From Oscillatoriales cyanobacterium (GTDB taxonomy: Bacteria > Cyanobacteriota > Cyanobacteriia > Cyanobacteriales > Microcoleaceae), in contig RDYN01000017.1 of the NCBI GenBank assembly GCA_004293365.1, positions 1-55,641 on the forward strand: a stretch of DNA of 55,641 nucleotides, in the 5' to 3' direction. The stretch's first letter is position 1. Every line of letters begins with the position of its first letter. Shown piece after piece: positions 16,938 to 25,078 of this stretch. The position numbers were made by a program, and so were the translations under genes. The notes under the pieces are model-generated. The model saw only the letters and a program-made list of their open reading frames with translations. It was not told the origin of the DNA and made no database searches.

Positions 16938-17026
16938 TTTTTTTAAATGCGGGATTAAGCAGAAACAGGGTTGGCAAATAAAACTTCTACATTTGATGGC
17001 AGGTGTTAGGTGTAAACCTATTTTTT
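16938..17026 (+). ncRNA. Candidate small RNA or long tab2 leader
   Basis: From the predicted start a transcript would pass a five-base-pair hairpin (TAGGT, loop GTAA, ACCTA, 17007-17020) followed by six T (17021-17026), a weak terminator. This would give an RNA of about 90 nt. If the terminator is read through, the transcript becomes the roughly 400 nt leader of tab2. No sizeable conserved ORF is seen. The call rests only on signals, not on a known RNA family. Confidence 0.25.
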
Positions 17027-17206
17027 ACTAATTATTAGAGCGCCGCCGGCACCGAATTTTTTACTGATTATTATTGGTGCGTGGAGTACAAAAACTGCAT
17101 AATATCTATGATATTTGCAACTAACTAAAAATCTTTTTTTGCCGATCGCAAATAGGGAACCTATTGTCGGCGGGTGTTCGGCGCAGCAAAGATGCAACGC
17201 CAGATG

Positions 17207-17300
17207 CCTGACATCCGATCGCAGCCGTATTCCGGCAAAATCGCCCGGGAGCAAAAATCAGTCTTAAATTCTCAGCATCAGAAACCTGCCCGATGTCAGG
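17207..17300 (+). promoter_or_regulatory. Inverted repeat closing the tab2 leader
   Basis: CCTGACATC (17207-17215) and GATGTCAGG (17292-17300) are perfect complements 76 nt apart. They end 35 nt before the tab2 start, so in RNA they could fold the proximal leader into a closed domain. Confidence 0.35.
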
Positions 17301-17335
17301 TAACATGAGAAAGGATTAATTTTTAACAGCGCGGC

Positions 17336-18196
17336 ATGGCTACTATTTGGGAACTCGACTTTTACAGCCGTCCAATCCTAGACGAGCGAGGGAAAAAAAA
17401 ATGGGAAGTGTTGATTTGCGAAAGCCCGCTGAATGTAGGCGACAAGGCAGAATCTCTGTTTCGCTATTCGCAATTGTGCCCCAGTACAACCGTGAATTCC
17501 CTGTGGCTGGCTGGTGCAATTAAAGATGCGATCGCCTCTGCACCGAAACCACCCGAAAAAATCCGCTTTTTCCGCCGCCAAATGGCGAACATGATTACCA
17601 AAGCCTGCGAGGAATTGGATATTCCCTCAGCGTGCAGCCGCCGCACCCTCGCCCTGGGCCTGTGGCTGGAAGAACGGATGCAAGACGTTTATCCCTCAGA
17701 ACCGGGCTATCAGCCGGTTGTGAACCCGAGCGTTCAATTTGTACCCGAAACGCCCGTAGCGCTGCCGGATGCCTTAATCGGCGAAAAATGGACGTTTGTG
17801 AGTTTGCCGATCGCAGCTTTTGATGAAATGTCCGAGTGGGATATTGGATTTGGCGAAGCTTTCGGGCTCCCGATGACACGCCTCGCGCCGGAAACACAAA
17901 TTCCAGGATTAATCATCTACTCATCGAGAGCAACGGCTTTAGCAGGTTGGATGTCGGGTTTGGAATTGGCTTTTCTCAGATATGACAGCGCCCCTATCCC
18001 TAGGCTGGTATTAGATACGGGAGCTAACGATCGCTGGATTATAGCTAATCTCAGAGACGCAGCAACTGAGAAAGAAGCGGCATCATTTGAAGCGGCGAAA
18101 CAACAAGCCAAAAAAGTACACTTTTTAGCAATTCAGTCAAATCCACAATCGGAATCTTTTGCTGGATTTTGGCTGCTGCACGAACTAACTATTTAG
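17336..18196 (+). CDS. Tab2/Atab2 family RNA-binding protein
   Basis: 286-residue Tab2-like protein (DUF1092). The plant and algal homologues bind the psaB leader and are needed for translation of photosystem I and II core subunits; the cyanobacterial members are less studied. Diagnostic parts are the N-terminus ATIWELDFYSRPILDERGKKKWE, with WELDFYSRP near invariant, the middle FFRRQMANMITKAC, and LPDALIGEKWTFVSLP. No signal or membrane segment, so it is cytoplasmic. The ATG at 17336 is right at the conserved N-terminus. It has a long upstream region with a perfect promoter and an inverted repeat, so translational or transcriptional control is possible. Confidence 0.88.
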   Translation: MATIWELDFYSRPILDERGKKKWEVLICESPLNVGDKAESLFRYSQLCPSTTVNSLWLAGAIKDAIASAPKPPEKIRFFRRQMANMITKACEELDIPSACSRRTLALGLWLEERMQDVYPSEPGYQPVVNPSVQFVPETPVALPDALIGEKWTFVSLPIAAFDEMSEWDIGFGEAFGLPMTRLAPETQIPGLIIYSSRATALAGWMSGLELAFLRYDSAPIPRLVLDTGANDRWIIANLRDAATEKEAASFEAAKQQAKKVHFLAIQSNPQSESFAGFWLLHELTI

Positions 18197-18237
18197 TCGA
18201 TGCTTGGTAATAAATGATATAGCCTCGGTCGCCAAAA

Positions 18238-18405
18238 AATTGGTAATTGGTAATTGGTAATTGGTAATTGATAATTGATAATTGCTTCCAATGACAACGG
18301 ATAACTGCCAACTGCTTTCCTAACAACTGTCAACTGTCAACTGTCAACTGTCAACTGTCAACTGTCAACTGTCAACTGTCAACTGTCAACTGTCAACTGT
18401 CAACT
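18238..18405. repeat. Two heptamer arrays (GGTAATT and CAACTGT)
   Basis: About four GGTAATT units plus GATAATT variants lie at 18238-18284. Eleven exact CAACTGT units follow at 18324-18400 with a partial twelfth. The array ends only about 10 bp before the tldE ATG, leaving no room for a normal Shine-Dalgarno. Confidence 0.95.
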
Positions 18406-18415
18406 ACCACCAACA

Positions 18416-19711
18416 ATGACCAATCACCAATCAGCAGAACAACTGTTAGAATTAGCCACCAAAGCAGGTGCCGAAGCTGCTGAGGTATTGGAATCGCAAT
18501 CGCTCTCGCGACCGGTCTTTTTTGAAGCAAACCGCCTCAAACAGCTAGAAACTGCCCAAGCAGAAGGCATTGCGCTGCGACTGTGGCGGGACGGGCGGCC
18601 GGGTTTGGCGGTGGCCTACGGGCCCGTGGAACCGCAGATTTTGGTCGATCGCGCGATCGCACTTTCTCAACTCAACGAACCGGAAACTATCGAACTCGGC
18701 ACCGGTGAGACGGTTGTTTATCCCGATCGCGGAGTGTCAGTCCCAGCCGAACAGCTAGTAAACTGGGGAAAAGAGGCGATCGCGATCGTCCGCGAAGCCT
18801 ATCCAGAAAGCCTCTGCACCGCCGAACTCGACTGCGAAATCGAAAGCACCCGCTTGCTGAACACCCTAGGCTTGGATTCTAGCCACACCGACACCACCCT
18901 CAGCGGTTACTTGTCAGCAGAATTAGTCCGCGGCGAAGATTTCCTCAACATTTGGGATGGCGAAACCGAACGCGGCAGGCTCGACTTAACCACCAGCGCC
19001 CAGCGGGTTTTGCAGCGGTTGGAATGGGCGAAAGAAAATGTAGCCACCGCCACCGGGCGCGTGCCGGTACTGTTTACAGCCAAAGCCGCCGATTTGCTGT
19101 GGGGGACTGTCTGTGCGGCATTAAACGGCAAACAGGTACTCGAAGGCGCTTCTCCTTGGAGCGATCGATTGGGCCAACAAGTGACTTCACCCCTTGTCAC
19201 TCTTAAGCAGCAGCCGGATATCGGGCCCTATAGCTGTCCTTTTGATGACGAAGGTACTCCCACTCGGGCGATCGTCTTTATCAACAGCGGAGTATTGCAG
19301 CTATTTTATACCGATCGCACCACCGGTAGAGCCTTGGGAAGCGGCACCACCGGCAACGGATTTCGCCCCGGTTTGGGCAGCTATCCAACGCCGAGTTTGT
19401 TTAATGTTCTCATTAAACCAGGTTCGCGATCGTTAATTGACTTAATCACTCAATTAGACGACGGTATTGTCATCGATCAAATGCTCGGCGGCAGTGCCGG
19501 AATTTCCGGCGACTTTTCAATTAACGTCGATCTCGGCTACAGAGTCAAAAAAGGTCAAATAATCGGCAGAATCAAAGACACCATGGTAGCCGGCAACGTC
19601 TACAGCGTCCTCAAACAATTGGTAGAATTAGGAGGAGACTCCGAGTGGAACGGTTCTTGCCACACACCATCTGTAATTGTAGAGGGATTGTCCGTCACCG
19701 GCAAAAACTAA
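18416..19711 (+). CDS. tldE: TldE/PmbA-type subunit of the TldD-TldE protease
   Basis: 431-residue member of the TldD/PmbA family. It lacks the HExxxH zinc motif, as TldE subunits do; the partner TldD supplies the active site and is encoded at 35425-36795. The pair unwinds and cleaves unfolded peptides, and processes microcin-type and CcdA substrates in E. coli. Supporting segments are the N-terminal AGAEAAEVLESQSLSRPVFFE, GSGTTGNGFRPG, and LGGSAGISGDFSINVDLGY followed by KKGQIIGRIKDTMVAGN near the C-terminus. The ATG at 18416 directly follows the heptamer array. No operon partner. Confidence 0.9.
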   Translation: MTNHQSAEQLLELATKAGAEAAEVLESQSLSRPVFFEANRLKQLETAQAEGIALRLWRDGRPGLAVAYGPVEPQILVDRAIALSQLNEPETIELGTGETVVYPDRGVSVPAEQLVNWGKEAIAIVREAYPESLCTAELDCEIESTRLLNTLGLDSSHTDTTLSGYLSAELVRGEDFLNIWDGETERGRLDLTTSAQRVLQRLEWAKENVATATGRVPVLFTAKAADLLWGTVCAALNGKQVLEGASPWSDRLGQQVTSPLVTLKQQPDIGPYSCPFDDEGTPTRAIVFINSGVLQLFYTDRTTGRALGSGTTGNGFRPGLGSYPTPSLFNVLIKPGSRSLIDLITQLDDGIVIDQMLGGSAGISGDFSINVDLGYRVKKGQIIGRIKDTMVAGNVYSVLKQLVELGGDSEWNGSCHTPSVIVEGLSVTGKN

Positions 19712-19728
19712 ATTTATGGGAATTGGTA

Positions 19729-19857
19729 ATATCATGTCCGGTCGATTACCATAACAACAAAGGTTTGTAGTGCGGACTTTAGTCCGCAGCCGGAAAGCGG
19801 ACTAAAGTCCGCACTACGAACGGTTTGTCCTGCGATTAATTGCTCCGACACGATATA
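19729..19857. repeat. Palindromic repeat family 1 with end repeats
   Basis: Core arms GGTTTGTAGTGCGGAC plus TTTAGTCCGC (from 19762) and GCGGACTAAAGTCCGC plus ACTACGAAC (to 19821). The left end ATATCATGTCCGG (19729-19741) and a degraded right end near 19847-19856 match the end inverted repeats of other copies, giving an element of about 128 bp. It lies 17 bp after tldE. Confidence 0.85.
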
Positions 19858-20113
19858 ATTGGTAATCGGTAATGAGTCACATAGGGAAATATTCACATCC
19901 AAACTATGAGACTACTTACTTTCACGCACCACCCCAACCATTAGATAACATCCATGCACCGTTAACCAAACGACATGAATGTTAATTTTTATATCCCTAA
20001 TTATCTATTTACTGGCTCAATTATCTGGTGCTACAATCAAAAAATAAAAAAGAAAAATCGTTAGGCCTTGACACACCAGACAAGCTCACTATAATCCCAA
20101 ATCAAAAATAGTT

Positions 20114-21070
20114 ATGCGTATTTGTTTTATCGGCGACTCTTTTGTCAATGGTACGGGCGACCCCAAATATCTTGGTTGGACAGGACGTGTTTGTGCGGCA
20201 GCCAGCGGGCAAAGACAGGATATCACCTACTATAATTTAGGAGTGCGGGGAGAAACCAGTACGGATATAGAAACTCGGTGGTTCAGCGAAATTTCTTGTC
20301 GCTTACCTCACTACTGCGACGGCAGAATAGTATTTTCCTTTGGCGTCAACGACACTTATTTTGAAAATGGGAAAACTCGCGTCTTACTTGACAAATCCCT
20401 TGAAAATATCCGCTATATTCTCAGCTCTGCGAAAGAAAGAGTGCCAGTTTTAATGATAGGGCCACCGCCAGTCATTGATGTAGAGCGCACAATCAGAATC
20501 GCCACTTTATCCGCTCAGTTTTCCCAAGTTTGTGGCGAGTTAAATGTGCCTTATTTGGATATTTGTACCCCGCTGGAAAAATCAGAGATTTGGATCGAAG
20601 AACTTACCAAGAATGACGGTTCCCATCCTCAGGCTGCTGGTTATAAGGAACTGGCTAAAATAGTTCACAATTGGGAGGCTTGGAAAGATTGGTTTAAAAA
20701 TATAAACATATCAGATAAAGAGACGGTAACTCTGTTTAGAGCCGTCGGGAAAAAAGAAATGGAATTAATTAAAGAAAGCGATTTTCTGGCCTTTCCGCCG
20801 CGATTGTCTTTTCAGCCTATCTTTTATCCCGTACTTCACAAAGCATACGCGATACAAATTGCGCGAGATTGGAATACCAAAGATGCAGCATCGGGATATT
20901 TTGGCTATGTAACGAGGTTTCGTGTTTTGGCTGAATTCTTGAATAAATATCCCATCCAAACTGTCGGAAGTTCAATTCATCAAGAGTATTGGATTCCAGC
21001 AGAAGAGTTGGCAGACTTTAATCGCAATATTGTTGGGAAGATTGAAATTTTTGCTGAATATCAACCTTGA
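20114..21070 (+). CDS. SGNH/GDSL hydrolase with an unassigned C-terminal domain
   Basis: 318-residue two-domain protein. Residues 1-195 are an SGNH hydrolase: block I GDSFVNGTG (nucleophile Ser9), block II Gly in LGVRGET, block III GVND (Asn79), block V DGSHP (Asp168, His171). Such enzymes hydrolyse esters or remove acetyl groups. Residues about 203-318 form a separate domain that starts VTLFRAVGKKEMELIK and ends EYWIPAEELADFNRNIVGKI; I do not know its family, though the R-A-V opening and the layout recall small ADP-ribosyltransferase-like domains (weak inference). There is no signal peptide, so it is cytoplasmic. The TGA stop at 21068-21070 lies in the end of the inserted tnpB element. Confidence 0.8.
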   Translation: MRICFIGDSFVNGTGDPKYLGWTGRVCAAASGQRQDITYYNLGVRGETSTDIETRWFSEISCRLPHYCDGRIVFSFGVNDTYFENGKTRVLLDKSLENIRYILSSAKERVPVLMIGPPPVIDVERTIRIATLSAQFSQVCGELNVPYLDICTPLEKSEIWIEELTKNDGSHPQAAGYKELAKIVHNWEAWKDWFKNINISDKETVTLFRAVGKKEMELIKESDFLAFPPRLSFQPIFYPVLHKAYAIQIARDWNTKDAASGYFGYVTRFRVLAEFLNKYPIQTVGSSIHQEYWIPAEELADFNRNIVGKIEIFAEYQP

Positions 21071-22524
21071 CATACTCCCCACCGATGAATCGGGGGGATT
21101 CTTATTCATGGTTCATCGAAGTCCACTTACAGTATCAAATTGCTTATCAACGGCAGCGGTGGTCTTCTCCCCATGCTTTCCCGATTTCTCGGCAGATTCC
21201 TCTTGCCCAGAGGTACTGTGTTTATTCCACTCAACACCGAGAATATTCAATCCTTTGTGCAAGATATTTAAAGCCGCATTCGTATCGCGACAAATCTCAA
21301 TCTTGCAACTAGGGCATGAATGCGTTCTAGTGCTAAGAGATTTTTTCACTCTATGACCACAATTAGAGCAATCAACAGACGTATAGTTTGGCGATACTGA
21401 CACAACTACTTTATCCCAAATCTTGCCGTAGTAGTCCAACCATTGAGTGTATTGATACCAGCCAGGATCCGAAATTGACTTGGCCAAATGATGATTTTTG
21501 ACCAGATTCGCAATCTGTAAATCTTCATACACCACGACATCGTTAGATATCACTACGTTTCGAGCTTGTTTAATTGCCCAATCTTTCCGCTGGCGTTGAA
21601 TTTTCAGATGGATTTTGCCTAGTCGTTTTCGCGCTTTGTGATAGTTCTTTGATTGAGGTTTAGCACCCTTCACAAACTTCTTGCTTAATTGGCGTTGGGC
21701 TTTCTTGAGTCGCTGCGCGGCTTTTCTCAAGAACTGCGGATATATCACGGCATTATCATTTTGGTCTTTGGTGAAAAACTTCAGTCCTAGATCCAACCCG
21801 ACAACATTACCTGAATATTTCCCTTGCTCTTTACGATAGGCATCAAAACAGAATTGAGCATAATACCCATCTGCTCTACGCAAAATCCGCAGGCGGTTAA
21901 TTTTTAACCTATGCAAATCTTCCTGTGTTTCATTATTACAGAATATCGACAATGTTCCGATCTCAAAGCCATCGGTGAATGCGATCGATTTGCAATCATC
22001 CGATAGTTTCCAGCCTGAAACTTTGTATTCAACAGAGCGACAATGTTTTTTAAACTTGGGAAAACCTTTCTTGCCTACACCTTTTTTACATCGCTTATAG
22101 AAATTAGAGATAGCAGCCCAAGCACGTTCGGCACTAGCCTGTCTAGCTGCGGAGTTGAGCTTTTTAGCGAAATCAAACTCTTTGGCTAAGTCTTTGCATA
22201 TACTGTACAGATCGGCTTTACTCGTACCTTGATTATCCATCCAATAGCGAAGGGCTTTGTTCCGAATGAACTGGGCCGTTCGGATTGCGTCATCAATGGC
22301 AGAATATTGCTCTGCTGTACCGTGTTTTAGCTTGGCTTCTCTAACTATCATTGAGCTATGATAACATAGTTTTATCCAGAACAAAACAGATAAATATTTT
22401 TGATGAATTACTACTCAATAGCGCACTCTGCCGAAGACAGCCGTGGAATTGCTTGGCTGGCGACGGTCGTCGCAGCCGAGTTCATCCCCAGCCTTGAAAA
22501 GCGGGGCTTTCCTCTCGCCTTTCG
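21067..22524 (-). mobile_element. IS200/IS605-type element carrying only tnpB (intact)
   Basis: Read leftward, the left end is next to GTAA (TTAC on the element strand, 22525-22528) and contains the hairpin with CCCCAGCC...GGGG (about 22487-22506). The right end has a hairpin of CCCC/GGGG type (about 21077-21097) and finishes with TCAA (TTGA at 21067-21070 on the plus strand). Joining the flanks would restore CCG TAA at the end of the SGNH gene, which supports these ends. No tnpA. The region 3' of tnpB is the expected place for a guide RNA. Confidence 0.75.
21113..22351 (-). CDS. tnpB: TnpB (IS605 OrfB) RNA-guided nuclease
   Basis: 412-residue TnpB, the RuvC-type nuclease ancestral to Cas12 that cuts DNA next to a target-adjacent motif using a guide RNA made from the element's 3' end. 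RuvC-I is GLDLGLKFFT, RuvC-II is VVYEDLQIANL, the zinc ribbon has CSNCG and CPSC, and RuvC-III is CRDTNAALNIL, where the catalytic Asp remains but the usual first Asp of DRD is Cys. The frame is open to 22384, but the ATG at 22351 (MIVREAKLKHGT) is the standard N-terminus. It is full length, unlike the frameshifted relative at 8.7 kb, from which it differs widely in sequence, so the two arrived separately. Confidence 0.92.
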   Translation of the reverse strand: MIVREAKLKHGTAEQYSAIDDAIRTAQFIRNKALRYWMDNQGTSKADLYSICKDLAKEFDFAKKLNSAARQASAERAWAAISNFYKRCKKGVGKKGFPKFKKHCRSVEYKVSGWKLSDDCKSIAFTDGFEIGTLSIFCNNETQEDLHRLKINRLRILRRADGYYAQFCFDAYRKEQGKYSGNVVGLDLGLKFFTKDQNDNAVIYPQFLRKAAQRLKKAQRQLSKKFVKGAKPQSKNYHKARKRLGKIHLKIQRQRKDWAIKQARNVVISNDVVVYEDLQIANLVKNHHLAKSISDPGWYQYTQWLDYYGKIWDKVVVSVSPNYTSVDCSNCGHRVKKSLSTRTHSCPSCKIEICRDTNAALNILHKGLNILGVEWNKHSTSGQEESAEKSGKHGEKTTAAVDKQFDTVSGLR

Positions 22525-22586
22525 GTAAAAAATCGGTTTCTATAGGTTGGACTGGCTCAGTCTCGATAAAATAGGAGGAATGACAG

Positions 22587-23297
22587 ATGTTAGATTTTAA
22601 TCAATTTGAAGTTGTGAGTTTTGACTGCTATGGCACCCTCATAGATTGGGAAAGTGGGATATTGCCAGTCTTGAAACAGTTGCTGTCCAACCGCGAAATC
22701 GATTTTAGCGATGACGGAACTTTAGAGATGTTTGCTGAGTTTGAATCGGAACTGGAAAAAGACAAGGGTGAGTATATCAAATATCGGGAAATTTTGCAAG
22801 AAATAGTCAAAGAGATTGGTAGAAAATTTAGTTTTGAACCGACGGAAACTGAATCGGCGACAGAAATTAATTGTTTGGTTGAGTCGATCAAAAATTGGCA
22901 GCCATTCCCGGATACTGTCGCAGCTTTGAAAGCGCTCAAGCAAAAATATAAATTGGCGGTAATTTCCAACATTGATGACGATTTGTTTGTTGGTACTGCC
23001 AAACATTTAAAAGTTGAATTCGATTGGGTAATTACTGCCGAACAAGTACGATCGTACAAACCGTCAACTCGCAACTTTGAAATGGCGATCGACAGAATGG
23101 GCATACCACCGTCAAAACTCCTGCACGTCGCTCAAAGCCTGTATCACGACGTGGTACCAGCCGCCTCGATGGGAATTTCAACTGTTTGGGTAAATCGGAG
23201 ATACGATCGAACAGGATTTGGTGCGACACTGCCGGCCAGCGCCCAGCCGGATTTAGAAGTGCCGGATTTGCAAACGTTGGTGGAGGCGATCGCCTAA
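22587..23297 (+). CDS. HAD superfamily hydrolase, haloacid dehalogenase type II-like
   Basis: 236-residue HAD phosphatase or dehalogenase. Motif I is SFDCYGTLIDWE (nucleophile Asp13), motif II is VISNIDDDLF, the motif III Lys is in SYKPSTRNFEMAI, and the acidic motif IV region is LYHDVVPAASMGISTVWVNR. The cap domain is helical (about 20-110). The Asp-Cys-Tyr-Gly-Thr motif is like L-2-haloacid dehalogenases, but many such proteins are phosphatases, so the substrate is open. A good Shine-Dalgarno (AGGAGG, 22572-22577) sits 9 bp before the ATG at 22587, which fixes the start. The three TPR genes follow on the same strand. Confidence 0.85.
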   Translation: MLDFNQFEVVSFDCYGTLIDWESGILPVLKQLLSNREIDFSDDGTLEMFAEFESELEKDKGEYIKYREILQEIVKEIGRKFSFEPTETESATEINCLVESIKNWQPFPDTVAALKALKQKYKLAVISNIDDDLFVGTAKHLKVEFDWVITAEQVRSYKPSTRNFEMAIDRMGIPPSKLLHVAQSLYHDVVPAASMGISTVWVNRRYDRTGFGATLPASAQPDLEVPDLQTLVEAIA

Positions 23298-23351
23298 ATA
23301 ACCGCCAATGTCAAAATAGTTGCTTGAAATTGCCAAAAGATGGAGATTAGC

Positions 23352-24128
23352 ATGAAGTTTAAAATCTTGACTGGACTGTTGACAGGATTAGTTGTTTCAA
23401 CAACCACAGGTTTAGTAAATTGTCAACCGAGTTATGCCGAAAATAAAAGCTTTTCATTGACAATTCCGATCGACCAAAATTTGAGATTGTTGGCGTCAAC
23501 GAAGGTGGATTTGGGCGCGCAGGTAGCGAGTGAGGCTTTGGCAAAAGAGCAAACAGCGGAAGAGTTTTACAATCAGGGTGCGGACAAGTACAGAGAAGGA
23601 GATTATCAGGGTGCTATAGAGTCTTACAATCAAGCGATCAAACTCAACCCTAATTATGCCGAGGCCTATAACGATCGCGGTGTTGCCCGATCGAACTCCG
23701 GAGACAAGCAGGGTGCGAAGGCAGATTTTGACCAAGCCATCAAAATGAGGCCCAATGATGCCAATGCCTATATCAATCGGGGCAATCTCCGCGATGAGTC
23801 AGGAGACAGACAGGGTGCGATCGCAGATTACGACCAAGCCATCAAAAATAACCCCAACAATGCCACCGCCTACGTCAATCGGGGCAATGTCCGGGATGAC
23901 TCAGGAGACAGTCAAGGTGCGATCGCCGATTACGAACAAGCCATCAAACTTAACCCCAACTATGCTTTAGCCTACTACAATCGGGGTATTACCCGATCGA
24001 GGTTAAAAGACAAGCAGGGTGCGATCGCAGATCTTCAGAAATCCACAGAATTATTTCAGCAACAAGGAAATAAAGTTCTTTACGAAAAGGCAATAAATAT
24101 CATAAATAGACTTCAACAATCACCATAA
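23352..24128 (+). CDS. Exported TPR protein 1 of 3
   Basis: About 258 residues from the ATG at 23352 (the frame opens at 23340, but MKFKILTGLLTG gives the better signal peptide). The signal peptide ends near PSYAENK. After a ~50 residue linker come five TPR units starting at AEEFYNQGADKYREGDYQGA. Units 2-5 each include the phrase S-G-D-x-Q-G-A-x-A-D-[YF]-[DE]-Q-A-I-K. The last ~25 residues (LQKSTELFQQQGNKVLYEKA) end the helix stack. It probably works in the periplasm or thylakoid lumen as a binding scaffold. It is the first of three tandem paralogues, each with its own spacing of about 90 bp. Confidence 0.85.
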   Translation: MKFKILTGLLTGLVVSTTTGLVNCQPSYAENKSFSLTIPIDQNLRLLASTKVDLGAQVASEALAKEQTAEEFYNQGADKYREGDYQGAIESYNQAIKLNPNYAEAYNDRGVARSNSGDKQGAKADFDQAIKMRPNDANAYINRGNLRDESGDRQGAIADYDQAIKNNPNNATAYVNRGNVRDDSGDSQGAIADYEQAIKLNPNYALAYYNRGITRSRLKDKQGAIADLQKSTELFQQQGNKVLYEKAINIINRLQQSP

Positions 24129-24220
24129 ATACCTCAAAAATTGACCGCAGCGATCCATGGGAAGATAGAACTTTTGAGGATCAAACTGTCTCGACCACTA
24201 CTCAAATTTCAACTTAAAGT

Positions 24221-24979
24221 ATGAATTTACTCTGCCGACTACCAGCAACATTAATTGTGGCAACTGCAACTATTTTTATCTCCCAATCCCCTCTAGTTTA
24301 CGCCAAAGAAGCTAAATCGATCGCAGTGCAGATTGATAATTATGCTCGTCGAGCGGATTTGAGAGTGGGCACTGGGAGTGAGCTTGCAGCGATCGATCCC
24401 AAAGCTGAGGAATTTTATAAGCAGGGTGTGGCGAAGTACGACAAAGGAGATTATCAGGGTGCGATCGCGGATTTCGATCGGGCGATCGAGCTTAGTTCTA
24501 ATTATCTTGATGCCTATATGGCTCGGGGCAATGCCCGCTATATATTAGGAGACAAGCAGGCTGCACTTGCCGATTACGATCAAGCCGTAAAAATTGATCC
24601 CAACGAGGCCGCAGCCTACACAAATCGGGGTAATGCCCGTGATGATTTAGGAGACAGGCAGGGTGCACTTGCCGATTACGACCAATCCCTGAAACTTAAA
24701 CCCAACGATGCTAATACCCACTACAACCGCGGTGTTACTCGATCGAGATTGGGAGACAAGGAGGGTGCGATCCAAGATTACGACCAAGCCGTGAAAATTA
24801 ACCCCAACTATGCCAGAGCTTACTACAACAGGGGTATTGCCCGCCTTAGTTTAAAAGACAAGCAGGGTGCATTAGCAGATCTTCAGAAAGCCGCCGACTT
24901 ATTTCAGCAACAAGGAAACCCAGATATTTACCAAAAGATCCTGACCCAAATTAAAGAAATTCAAGATCTAAACCCATAA
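24221..24979 (+). CDS. Exported TPR protein 2 of 3
   Basis: 252 residues, with a signal peptide (MNLLCRLPATLIVATATIFI, cut near VYAKEAK) and five TPR units from about residue 65. The N-terminal mature part (KSIAVQIDNYARRADLRVG) is shared with the third paralogue more than with the first, so copies 2 and 3 look like the more recent duplication. The unit phrase G-D-[KR]-Q-[GA]-A-L-A-D-Y-D-Q is nearly identical in successive repeats, which also suggests recent repeat expansion or gene conversion. Partner unknown. No Shine-Dalgarno is evident before the ATG at 24221. Confidence 0.85.
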   Translation: MNLLCRLPATLIVATATIFISQSPLVYAKEAKSIAVQIDNYARRADLRVGTGSELAAIDPKAEEFYKQGVAKYDKGDYQGAIADFDRAIELSSNYLDAYMARGNARYILGDKQAALADYDQAVKIDPNEAAAYTNRGNARDDLGDRQGALADYDQSLKLKPNDANTHYNRGVTRSRLGDKEGAIQDYDQAVKINPNYARAYYNRGIARLSLKDKQGALADLQKAADLFQQQGNPDIYQKILTQIKEIQDLNP

Positions 24980-25078
24980 ACTCCTCACTCAATAATCTAC
25001 CACCTCTACCGCCTCTGGAAAAACCGAATTTTTCAGCTTTGACAGTTCTGCAAAAATACTCAATATTTGATTAAAATT

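Noticed and set aside
17018-17306. Leftward ORFs of 61-78 codons upstream of tab2
   Set aside because: No recognisable protein features; they overlap the presumed leader and inverted repeat of tab2.
18324-18405. Heptamer array as an origin iteron or CRISPR
   Set aside because: Eleven exact 7 bp units without spacers or DnaA boxes; typical cyanobacterial tandem heptamers.
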